Shown here: positions 16,319 through 23,138 of the stretch, piece by piece
Position numbering within the stretch: position 1 is the first letter of the stretch
Layout of the letters: each line of letters opens with the position of its first letter
From: Mageeibacillus sp. UBA3781
GTDB taxonomy: Bacteria > Bacillota > Clostridia > Saccharofermentanales > Saccharofermentanaceae
Length of the DNA stretch: 33,538 nucleotides
Assembly (NCBI GenBank): GCA_002368805.1
Contig: DFFH01000028.1
Span: forward strand, 1 to 33,538
Reading direction: 5' to 3'
Made by a program: the position numbers and the translations under genes
Notes under the pieces: model-generated
The model's input: only the letters and a program-made list of their open reading frames with translations
What the model was told of the DNA's origin: nothing
Databases searched by the model: none

Positions 16319-17511
16319 TGAAAAATTCTGGCGGTAAAGATACATTCTTACTGTTTATAGTTCTTCTTCTTGCTCTCGGCGCAGTTTGCTGGCTGTGCGT
16401 AATTCAGAAGAATTTCGATAAATTAGGTGACGTAAAAGATGAACTCCGTACGGTTCAGCAGGAAAAAGCACAGAAAGATGCTATTATTGAGCAGGCTAAA
16501 GCTCTCGACAAAGAGCGTGAATCTCTCAGAAATTCTATTATCGAAGTTGAGAAAAAATATCTGCCTGATCTGGTCACCAGTGCTATTCAGAGAAAGCTCT
16601 ACAAGCACTTTGAGGATGCCAATATTCCGTTTATTGTTGAGATCAGCAATACTCCTCTCAACTACGATGTTGTTACCATGACAGACGGTAAGGTCAGCCC
16701 TAACAGAATTAAGAGTTCACGTTATAAGATTTCAGTATCCGGTACTGACGGATGGCTTCTGACACATGACGAAAAAGAGTCAAAGAATATTCCTTTCACT
16801 GTTTTCTCTTCTCAGCTTGCTTTGAATTCTCAGGATCCGAAGGCTCCGAACCCGATCGCTCAGAAATATGGTTTCAACAATGCGAATGATATTCAGTCTG
16901 ACACATATGTTAGCTTCAAAGAATTCGTTACTGCTCTTGAGGCAATTGAAGCTGATGCTAAGGATTACGTAAAGATTTCTGAAATCAATATCGAAGATTC
17001 AAAGCAGGGTTTCTGCACATTCTCTGCATCTGTTGATGTTTATGCTTTCGAGCTGGTCGATCGTCTCTCCCCTGCAGATACTAATATGGATTACATGACA
17101 TGGGTCGGCGCTAGTGACATCAAGACCGGCGGACTCGTTGGTTTCCCGAGCTATTTCGTAGTTGCTCAGTCTGATAAGTATGGTAATCTTGTTCCTGAAG
17201 ATTCTCCGCTCTATAACAAGTACATTTCCTTCATTTCATACGACTTCTCTGTCAACCGTCCGTTTGCAGCATGGAGCCACTGGGGTTATGAATGGAACAA
17301 CCTGGAGCAGACACTCAAAGATTCCAACAAACTGCCTCCGTATCTTGCAGAGATCCTTATCCTTTACAAGCTCGGTATGATCGATACATCGACATACAAT
17401 TCTCTCTATAGTGCATATGTACAGGAGAACGGCGGAGTTCCTTCTGCTAACGCTAACTCGCAGCCTCAGGATCTGCCTGCTGATAATCAGCAGGGTGAGC
17501 CGAACAGCTAA
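16318..17511 (+). CDS. pilO: PilO-like inner-membrane alignment protein
   Basis: A single membrane helix near residues 8-26 (TFLLFIVLLLALGAVCWLC) is followed by a coiled coil (~30-80) and a large extracytoplasmic region. The C-terminal tail is Asn/Gln/Pro-rich. I start at ATG 16318, which shares one base with the pilN stop (TGATG) and has GGAAGG upstream, rather than at TTG 16315. The resulting 397 residues are nearly twice the usual PilO length. Position and topology argue for the PilO partner of PilN; the extra domain may act in the thick Gram-positive wall, since no secretin or PilP is encoded nearby. It ends the operon before a terminator. Confidence 0.7.
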   Translation: MKNSGGKDTFLLFIVLLLALGAVCWLCVIQKNFDKLGDVKDELRTVQQEKAQKDAIIEQAKALDKERESLRNSIIEVEKKYLPDLVTSAIQRKLYKHFEDANIPFIVEISNTPLNYDVVTMTDGKVSPNRIKSSRYKISVSGTDGWLLTHDEKESKNIPFTVFSSQLALNSQDPKAPNPIAQKYGFNNANDIQSDTYVSFKEFVTALEAIEADAKDYVKISEINIEDSKQGFCTFSASVDVYAFELVDRLSPADTNMDYMTWVGASDIKTGGLVGFPSYFVVAQSDKYGNLVPEDSPLYNKYISFISYDFSVNRPFAAWSHWGYEWNNLEQTLKDSNKLPPYLAEILILYKLGMIDTSTYNSLYSAYVQENGGVPSANANSQPQDLPADNQQGEPNS

Positions 17512-17540
17512 TCCGGATAAATAAAAGATCCAACCTACAA

Positions 17541-17575
17541 GAGGGACCATCAAATTGATGGTCCCTCTTCACATT
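17541..17575 (+). terminator. Terminator after pilO
   Basis: GAGGGACCATCAA (17541-17553) and TTGATGGTCCCTC (17555-17567) form an almost continuous palindrome followed by a modest T-rich tail. It closes the pilB-pilO unit 29 bases after the stop, so the pilins are separate transcripts. Confidence 0.75.
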
Positions 17576-17811
17576 TCTTCACAATTGGGCCGAGTCAAAA
17601 CATTTTATCGTTATCAACAGGCCCGCCAGGTATCCTCTGGACTTATAATGCACCGGGAAGCCTAAATATCAGGCATTTCATTGATTGTGCAGCATGTGTT
17701 ATAATGTAAAAAACTTATTAAAGCAGGTGTGTTAAATCGAACGATTTTGGACGTTTGAGAGGTAATTGGAAAAATTTTTCACAGAAATGTGAAGAAATTT
17801 CAAAATTGCTA
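17576..17811 (+). other. Gene-free gap upstream of the first pilin, with small inverted repeats
   Basis: There is no supportable reading frame. Three inverted repeats follow one another: GGGCC...GGCCC (about 17587-17624), CCAG...CTGG and GCCT...AGGC (about 17660-17674). A TATAAT at 17700-17705, with TTCATT 17 bases upstream, is a second possible promoter that would give a ~170-base leader for the first pilin. I recognise no known RNA family here. Confidence 0.35.
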
Positions 17812-17839
17812 TTGCATTTTCAAAATGACCTGTTATAAT
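17812..17839 (+). promoter_or_regulatory. Promoter of the first short pilin
   Basis: TTGCAT (17812-17817) and a perfect TATAAT (17834-17839) are 16 bases apart, with transcription expected near 17846. An AGGAGG (17866-17871) lies 8 bases before the pilin ATG. Perfect -10 plus near-perfect ribosome site indicates strong expression. Confidence 0.7.
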
Positions 17840-17879
17840 GTAATTACAAACTCAAAAAACATTTTAGGAGGAACTTATT

Positions 17880-18083
17880 ATGAAGAAGATTCAGAAGAAC
17901 AGAAAAGGTTTTACACTCGTTGAAATGGTACTCGTTATCGCTATCATCGTTATCCTGGCAGCAGTAGTATTCTTCTCCGTTGCATCTTACATCAACAAGG
18001 CTAAGTCTGCTACATCTTCCATCAAAAAGCACAACGATGCTATCAACACAGTAACACATGAGATCGATGCTATTCTTTCTTAA
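17880..18083 (+). CDS. Very short type IV pilin (probable major pilin)
   Basis: The 67-residue prepilin has a 10-residue basic leader ending in KG, then FTLVEMVLVIAIIVILAAVV, with the class III cleavage site, F+1 and the essential E5. The mature form is 57 residues: a ~28-residue hydrophobic helix (Y27 at its end) and about 30 polar, helix-prone residues (NKAKSATSSIKKH...). There is no beta-sheet head, no cysteine pair and no proline. Typical type IVa pilins are 140-170 residues; this resembles Geobacter PilA-N or Flp in size, although the machinery is PilB/C/M/N/O. A strong promoter, consensus ribosome site and immediate terminator suggest an abundant subunit. Confidence 0.9.
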   Translation: MKKIQKNRKGFTLVEMVLVIAIIVILAAVVFFSVASYINKAKSATSSIKKHNDAINTVTHEIDAILS

Positions 18084-18114
18084 TAGCTGATTGATGAGTT
18101 AAAACTTAATCATT

Positions 18115-18144
18115 GGGGGGGGCTTTGAGCCCCCTCTTTTTTTA
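18115..18144 (+). terminator. Terminator of the first short pilin
   Basis: GGGGGCT (18118-18124) pairs with AGCCCCC (18128-18134) and is followed by TCTTTTTTT. A second imperfect hairpin (TGAT.AGTT / AACT.ATCA) lies just upstream. It makes the pilin a monocistronic transcript. Confidence 0.88.
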
Positions 18145-18166
18145 CTTTTTGTTAACAATTAGCTAT

Positions 18167-18194
18167 TTGCATATCACAGGCCTTGTGATATAAT
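18167..18194 (+). promoter_or_regulatory. Promoter of the second short pilin with an operator-like inverted repeat
   Basis: TTGCAT (18167-18172) and TATAAT (18189-18194) are 16 bases apart, the same architecture as the first pilin promoter. The spacer is filled by a perfect 8-bp inverted repeat, ATATCACA (18171-18178) and TGTGATAT (18184-18191), which overlaps both promoter elements. Since it precedes the transcription start, it is a DNA site, probably for a dimeric regulator. Confidence 0.6.
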
Positions 18195-18220
18195 TAAATC
18201 GGTTATACTTGGAGGAAATT

Positions 18221-18436
18221 ATGAGCAGAATCTATAAGACGAAGCATGGCTTCACTCTCGTAGAGATGGTGTTAGTTATTGCTATTGTTATTATCTTAGC
18301 TGCGGTTGTTACCATTTCCATTGCAGGTTATGTTTCCAAGGGTAAAGATGCTTCTTCGAGCCTCGCGAGTGAACGCGTGCAATTCCGGTCTGATAATGCA
18401 GCGAAAAATAGTGCATTCGTCGCTATTGGTTATTAA
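18221..18436 (+). CDS. Second very short type IV pilin
   Basis: From ATG 18221 (GGAGG 6 bases upstream) the product is 71 residues: the leader MSRIYKTKHG, then FTLVEMVLVIAIVIILAAVV with F+1 and E5. The mature form is 61 residues. The helix is almost identical to that of the first pilin, including Y27, while the tail differs (KGKDASSSLASERVQFRSD.., ending IGY) and carries aromatic residues. It has no globular head. It has its own promoter and starts a cluster with two larger prepilins, so it is either an alternative major pilin or a minor subunit. A duplication of the upstream pilin followed by tail divergence is likely. Confidence 0.88.
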   Translation: MSRIYKTKHGFTLVEMVLVIAIVIILAAVVTISIAGYVSKGKDASSSLASERVQFRSDNAAKNSAFVAIGY

Positions 18437-18449
18437 GGAGGAATAGAAG

Positions 18450-18962
18450 ATGTTTCGTTATACGAAATCGTCCAAGCGCGGTTTTACACTGCTTGAGACA
18501 ATGTTAGCGGTTGCTCTTTTACTCATTGTTACTCTCATCTCTTACGAAGGTTTTATGACTACACTCAACTATGCTGGTGATACAGCTTTAGCTGATCGTG
18601 TAAGTAACGTAAATGCCGGTAATTGCTATAAAACAATGGGTCAGGCAACTTCTTCCCTACATGGTGGTACCGCGAGCAAGGCTCTTATGATCAAGGGCCC
18701 TGGCTACACTGGTGTAATTCAGGTTCATGAATTTGAAGAAAGTGGCGGATTCTCAGTCTTCTCTTCCGGATCAGCTTATACCGATGATTCGAACTTCTCT
18801 GCAACAACAGACCGTCATGGTTTCGTTTATATTGCTAGAGCTTGTACTCAGTCTGGACACGGTATATTGGGATTCTACGAGGAAACAGACGCCAGCGGCA
18901 ATAAGGTCTATGTAGCTAAATGTACTGAGCCTGGTTGCACATATTCAGCTAAATTTTCTTAA
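18450..18962 (+). CDS. Minor prepilin-like protein
   Basis: The 170-residue protein has an 11-residue basic leader ending in KRG, then FTLLETMLAVALLLIVTLIS, with F+1 and E5. About 130 residues of extracellular domain follow, with Cys near the middle (CYKTM, ACTQS) and a C-terminal CTEPGCTYS. It is standard minor-pilin size (PilV/PilE or pseudopilin-like). It follows the second short pilin by 13 bases and has its own AAGGAGG, so it belongs to the same transcript. Minor pilins of this kind usually prime assembly or sit at the tip. Confidence 0.85.
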   Translation: MFRYTKSSKRGFTLLETMLAVALLLIVTLISYEGFMTTLNYAGDTALADRVSNVNAGNCYKTMGQATSSLHGGTASKALMIKGPGYTGVIQVHEFEESGGFSVFSSGSAYTDDSNFSATTDRHGFVYIARACTQSGHGILGFYEETDASGNKVYVAKCTEPGCTYSAKFS

Positions 18963-18975
18963 GGAGGTGTAGATT

Positions 18976-19518
18976 ATGATTCGTGTACAAAAAAACAAAA
19001 AGAATCGTAAAGTCGGTTTCACGCTCCTTGAGATGGTACTTGTTATTGCAATCATGATGATGATGTCGTTCTATCTCTACTCGACATTCAGAACAGTCAA
19101 TTACAGCCATTTGAAAGTCGCTGTTGTAAATGATATGCATGACTACGCATCGCTCACTTTAAAAGCAATCGAGAATAATCTCTGTAATGCTACGAGCATT
19201 GGTGATGGCACCGATATCAAACTTAGTGATGGAGGCGATTATGTCCTTATTAATGATGCGAATGCTCTGCCTGGTTTTACACAGTATCACACAGGTAATG
19301 GCTCGGCTAAATGGGGCTTAACTCTTAAGATCACCACTCATCCGGAAAGCAAAACTGTACATGTAGTTCTTGAGCTTACGGATAGAGCATATCCGTCTTC
19401 CGGAATCGCATATACAGATGAAGTAACAGTTTACTGTCCTTCATGCCAGGCCGGCAATATGGCAGCTCTTTCAAATGCTGACAGCTGCAGCTTCTCAAAC
19501 GATCCGATTACAACGTAA
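18976..19518 (+). CDS. Minor prepilin-like protein (PilW/PulJ-like size)
   Basis: The 180-residue protein has a 14-residue basic leader ending in KVG, then FTLLEMVLVIAIMMMMSFYL, with F+1 and E5. The extracellular part is beta-rich, with CPSCQAGN near the end and a further Cys (DSCSF). It is the last gene of the rightward pilin cluster, 13 bases after the previous prepilin, and is followed by a terminator. The unusual run IMMMMSFYLYSTF in the helix is noteworthy. Probably a minor or initiating subunit. Confidence 0.85.
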   Translation: MIRVQKNKKNRKVGFTLLEMVLVIAIMMMMSFYLYSTFRTVNYSHLKVAVVNDMHDYASLTLKAIENNLCNATSIGDGTDIKLSDGGDYVLINDANALPGFTQYHTGNGSAKWGLTLKITTHPESKTVHVVLELTDRAYPSSGIAYTDEVTVYCPSCQAGNMAALSNADSCSFSNDPITT

Positions 19519-19555
19519 TCAATTATTAAACACAAACACAAACTCAAACTCAAGG

Positions 19556-19590
19556 AAAGCGGCATCAATACGATGCCGCTTTTCATTTTG
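19556..19590 (+). terminator. Terminator of the minor prepilin cluster
   Basis: AAAGCGGCATC (19556-19566) pairs with GATGCCGCTTT (19572-19582) around AATAC, followed by TTCATTTTG. It ends the 18221-19518 transcript. Confidence 0.88.
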
Positions 19591-19961
19591 TTATGTTCTT
19601 AGATGATCTCCATATCATAATACATTGTCTTTTGAGTTTTGCGTTTATTTACGCATATAACCTTCTTCACTCTTTGCGTATGTCCTTACCCTTTCTTTTC
19701 ACTCTTTCGCGTATATGGATGCTTCTCGCGCGAATTAGGGCTATTGTCTATTATGGAATCATCACAACATGATAATGATCTGTTCTTTTTATGTTCCCAT
19801 ATGAATATGCTCATTCACTGAGTATATATCACGTCTCCTGAGCGATTTATATATTCCGATCTATATTCCCCTTCATCAATTATATAGTGATCGATCCTGA
19901 CACGCGATATTTATCGTCTTAGATTTGCGTTTGGCGGTCATCAGAACTACAGATGGAAATA
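19591..19961. other. Gene-free AT-rich gap between convergent pilus genes
   Basis: No frame with a credible ribosome site is present. The block TTCACTCTTTGCGTAT (19666-19681) recurs as TTCACTCTTTCGCGTAT (19698-19714). A TGCGT/ACGCA inverted repeat lies just before them (about 19640-19655). Nothing else is recognisable. Confidence 0.4.
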
Positions 19962-19965
19962 AAAA

Positions 19966-20001
19966 AAATCATTCTCTTTATTGAGAATGATTTCTCTTTT
20001 T
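19966..20001. terminator. Bidirectional terminator between convergent pilus genes
   Basis: AAATCATTCTC (19966-19976) pairs with GAGAATGATTT (19983-19993). On the minus strand it is followed by a run of T (positions 19961-19968 read as A on plus), and on the plus strand by CTCTTTTT. It serves the PilX-like gene mainly and backs up the rightward cluster. Confidence 0.8.
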
Positions 20002-20014
20002 AGGTAAATAATTT

Positions 20015-20036
20015 GGGGGGCTCTTTCGAGCCCCCC
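20015..20036 (-). terminator. GC-rich hairpin after the PilX-like gene
   Basis: GGGGGGCTC (20015-20023) and GAGCCCCCC (20028-20036) form a 9-bp stem with a 4-base loop. Reading leftwards, only AAATTATTT follows, so it probably acts in tandem with the hairpin at 19966-19993. The stem resembles the one after the first short pilin. Confidence 0.55.
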
Positions 20037-20074
20037 TCCTCATACAATTCTTTCTCAGATACTGATCTTAATGA

Positions 20075-22003
20075 TCAATAGTGATAATCGTAGATCTCTG
20101 CCTTGTAGCAACTTGTTAACGGCTTCGGAGTAGAGTTTCCTTCACCAAGCTTCGGGCAGTGAGCCATCTTAAGGTTATCAGAGTTACCTGTATCAACATT
20201 GACAGCCTCAAAACGTCCGTAGAAATGTACGTTATCCTTTAATGTTACTTTACTTGCATCAGCGCCTGTACCGGCAAGAGAAATATATGCATCTACAACC
20301 TGTGCACGGCTTGCTTCGAAAGTATTCTTACCAAGACCAATTACAATTGCTGCCGGTTCTTCACCGGAAACCGCATTGATATTATCTGCACCATGCGGAG
20401 AACCCCAGTTATTATTTGATCTGTTATCTACAGAGATGATTCCCTGTACATAAGGCATTCCAGCAAGAGAGCTCCAGAATTCAGGCTGCTGATCGAACTT
20501 AACATCTACACCATAGCCAAGAACAATGGTAAGCTTGTGAGATGTAGAGTTAGATACTTTAATGCAGAAAGATTTAAAAGTACTATCTCCAGCAATGTAG
20601 AGAGATGCATCACCCTTAGATAGGTCGATCTCAAGGCGACCATGGTCATAAATGCCACCCTCTAATTTGTATGCCTTACCGCCATCTTTCTGAATGAGTC
20701 CACCATGTTCAGTGATAGCTTCACCATTGGCGTAAGATCCGTAAAGAGACTGCTGCTCAGCAGCCGTCGGGATCTTTCTTGATGCAGCATTCAAAAGTCC
20801 TTCATCAGCAATATAAAAAGCTGCTTTCTGCTTCAGTTTGGTATAAATCGGTCTGTCTGCTTCAGGAGTTTCATCCATGTTGTTATATACATGGTTTGTA
20901 GATGTACTTACAACAGAGACGTTACCACCATCTTTCAGGATCTCGTTACCGCCATCCCACTGATTGAGTCTCTCGACATTACTGCCGGAACCAACGACCC
21001 AGTACTTTGTACCGGCATTGTTGCCACTCATCGTCCACTCGGTAACACTCAAATTGGTCTTATAGAAATAAGCACCATCTGCCTTCAGGTTCATGTGAAG
21101 GTTACTGGCTGTACCAGCAGTGATAGAAGCACCTGAAGCATTCTTAAAGAAGTTCATATTGCCGGTATATCCGTCATAATTCACGCCCAGGAAATAGAAG
21201 TTACCTTCATTAGGAGCGATGGTAATACCGTTACCAGGAGACGGGAGCGATGCACCAGCATTCGGACCGTAGAAAATAACGTCATTGTGGTAAATCGTAC
21301 CAGCACCACCTTTTACAGTACCAGTGATAACCGTCGGGTTGTGGATGTAAGAACCGGATCCGGAAGCAAGTTCAACGTTACCATGGAATACCGTATAGGA
21401 CTCGGTACCGTTTACTTCAAGCTTCGGAATATCGTTGTAAGAACCTTCTTCACCACAAGTTACCATGTTCTCGCAAATGTTCGGAACAGGGGCCGGCGGA
21501 TAATACTTCAGATGAACGTGAAGCTTCTCTGCCTTGTCATTATCTCCTGTAACAACGATCTTTGTTACGAACTCGAGGTCGATGTCCTGGGATCCGCCAC
21601 CGGCAGGCTTTACGTACATGTATGTCTGGTTGCCGGATACGCCAGCCAGACCAGGTGCGATGTCCTTACCGTTATTAGCGGCAGCGCCGGCCTTAACGGA
21701 TGTCTTACTTGCACCGGTGATCTCATAAGGTTCGTCCGGGTTATTGGACATCTGCTTAATCTGATCGTCCGTAATTTCCTGGGATTCAATGGCATCAACA
21801 ACTGCCTCAGCCGCACAGGTGAGAGTCAGTCTCTCCTGGCTGCGCTCCGTATCTACATAGTAGCGGGAACGGCTGGAAAGCGTGATCGTCATTGCAGATG
21901 AAATGAGGATAAGTGAAACTGCAAAGATCATCAGAACGATGACGAGCATGCCGCCTCGTTTGTTGTTTCTCTGATGACACTTACCTAATTGTAACAACTT
22001 CAT
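20075..22003 (-). CDS. Large PilX-like pilus-associated protein (candidate tip subunit or adhesin)
   Basis: From ATG 22003 (GGAGG 8 bases upstream; the codon at 22018 is TTG) the product is 642 residues. The N-terminus has a basic tail ending in NKRGG, a hydrophobic helix MLVIVLMIFAVSLILISSAM, then TLSSRSRYYVDTERSQERL..CAAEAVVDA. That is the PilX/GspK N-terminal pattern (RG.AL.VVLM, then an AL..AEAA helix). It lacks the E5 expected of a standard pilin. The rest is a Gly/Ser/Asn-rich, probably beta-rich domain with little similarity to anything I recognise; two Cys (ENMVTCGEE, KMAHCPK) could form a disulfide. Convergent with the pilin cluster and expressed separately. Tip adhesin or assembly primer is an inference. 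Confidence 0.7.
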   Translation of the reverse strand: MKLLQLGKCHQRNNKRGGMLVIVLMIFAVSLILISSAMTITLSSRSRYYVDTERSQERLTLTCAAEAVVDAIESQEITDDQIKQMSNNPDEPYEITGASKTSVKAGAAANNGKDIAPGLAGVSGNQTYMYVKPAGGGSQDIDLEFVTKIVVTGDNDKAEKLHVHLKYYPPAPVPNICENMVTCGEEGSYNDIPKLEVNGTESYTVFHGNVELASGSGSYIHNPTVITGTVKGGAGTIYHNDVIFYGPNAGASLPSPGNGITIAPNEGNFYFLGVNYDGYTGNMNFFKNASGASITAGTASNLHMNLKADGAYFYKTNLSVTEWTMSGNNAGTKYWVVGSGSNVERLNQWDGGNEILKDGGNVSVVSTSTNHVYNNMDETPEADRPIYTKLKQKAAFYIADEGLLNAASRKIPTAAEQQSLYGSYANGEAITEHGGLIQKDGGKAYKLEGGIYDHGRLEIDLSKGDASLYIAGDSTFKSFCIKVSNSTSHKLTIVLGYGVDVKFDQQPEFWSSLAGMPYVQGIISVDNRSNNNWGSPHGADNINAVSGEEPAAIVIGLGKNTFEASRAQVVDAYISLAGTGADASKVTLKDNVHFYGRFEAVNVDTGNSDNLKMAHCPKLGEGNSTPKPLTSCYKAEIYDYHY

Positions 22004-22075
22004 CTCGGTTGCCTCCAATTTTCTGTCTCAAATTTTGATTCAATTCTTCTAAGTTACATTTTTTGGTTATACTTA

Positions 22076-22102
22076 ATTATCATTATATTTAGATAAATGC
22101 AA
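22076..22102 (-). promoter_or_regulatory. Candidate promoter of the PilX-like gene
   Basis: On the minus strand TTGCAT (22097-22102) is followed after 15 bases by GATAAT (22076-22081). A TATAAT also lies at 22082-22087, but too close to this -35. Spacing is suboptimal, so this is tentative. Confidence 0.35.
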
Positions 22103-22127
22103 AAAGAAAGCCTTTCTGCTGGCAAGT

Positions 22128-23138
22128 TCACAATTTGTCACATTCTTTGTCATATTCGCTGGCAATTTCTTCTTTACCCTCTTTTTTCTCCTGCCATTTC
22201 TCACGAACATATCGAGCAGCATTTCCATTTACAAAGCGAAGCTGTCCCGCTCCGTAGAATTCCTGCTTCGGTGTTCTCTTGATCCGGATCCTTCCGGAAA
22301 GAGCACCGTGTGTCGGACACTGCCATAAAGAAAGGAAACTGTGTCCTGAGGAAAACCAGCTGATCTCCTCGAAAAGATCCGACTCACATATCGGGCAGAG
22401 CATCTTCTCTTCCAGTGCTTTTGCAGAAGCAGCTTTCTCGGAAGAAAAAACTTCGCTCTTCCATTTCTTCTGTGTGGTCAGATTCGGATTGGAGATATAT
22501 GTGCGAAGATTCGGGAAAGTCTGCTCCGTCTCCGTTCCCTTCGCCCGTATCGCGAAATAATCGATCAGCGACTCTTTCAGGATCCGCGCCTCATACCAGG
22601 CATCCCTCTCGGCACTATGGAAATCATCCGTCTGCGGAATGCGGTAGAAATCAACAGCATATGCGACAGATCTCTGCTGGGACGTATTCTCGGCCACTCT
22701 TCCGAAAAGCGGCTGAATGTCCAGAAAACGATCATTGATCTCCGGAGAGAAACCGTGGATCTTGAGGTTGGAACGCAGGATCGAAATATCCGAGTCACCC
22801 CAGGCACACAGAACATAATCCTCACCGCACCATTCCATAAAGTTTCGGATCGCATCCGGAAACGGCATTCCGCTCTTTAAGTCATCCGTACTTTTGTTGA
22901 TGACCTTGGAAACCTGCTTATTCATGATACGGTAATACACCGGCCGGATCGTCACGGAGAACGGACGGGACAGCTGGTACTCATTCTCGGAAAGCATCGT
23001 CACCTTGACCGCGCCGATGTCGATGATCTCTCCGGGGAGGATCTTGGGATCGATCGGCGAGGGAATATACGGGATCGGCTGATTCCATTCCATATCGAAA
23101 ACAACAAATGTCATCGGAAAAAGATTTTCAGTCATCAT
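22128..23138 (-). CDS. DEDDh 3'-5' exonuclease with C-terminal zinc-ribbon-like region
   Basis: The 336-residue protein has the RNase T/DnaQ-type exonuclease fold: motif I VVFDMEWNQ (D15, E17), motif II CAWGDSDISIL, and motif III FHSAERDAWYEARIL with the His-x4-Asp of the DEDDh type. This resembles KapD-like exonucleases that degrade RNA or single-stranded DNA 3' to 5' with two metal ions. After residue ~245 there is a CPIC...CPTH set, probably a zinc ribbon, and a basic tail. The ATG overlaps the upstream YfhO stop by 4 bases (ATGA), so the exonuclease is translated together with the two membrane proteins. The functional connection is not obvious. Confidence 0.85.
   Translation of the reverse strand: MMTENLFPMTFVVFDMEWNQPIPYIPSPIDPKILPGEIIDIGAVKVTMLSENEYQLSRPFSVTIRPVYYRIMNKQVSKVINKSTDDLKSGMPFPDAIRNFMEWCGEDYVLCAWGDSDISILRSNLKIHGFSPEINDRFLDIQPLFGRVAENTSQQRSVAYAVDFYRIPQTDDFHSAERDAWYEARILKESLIDYFAIRAKGTETEQTFPNLRTYISNPNLTTQKKWKSEVFSSEKAASAKALEEKMLCPICESDLFEEISWFSSGHSFLSLWQCPTHGALSGRIRIKRTPKQEFYGAGQLRFVNGNAARYVREKWQEKKEGKEEIASEYDKECDKL

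Noticed and set aside
9942..22102. TTGCAW -35 elements as a pilus-specific promoter signature
   Set aside because: The same element also precedes yebC (8968-8973) and, as TTGCAC, rpsT (5114-5119), so it seems to be a common -35 in this genome.
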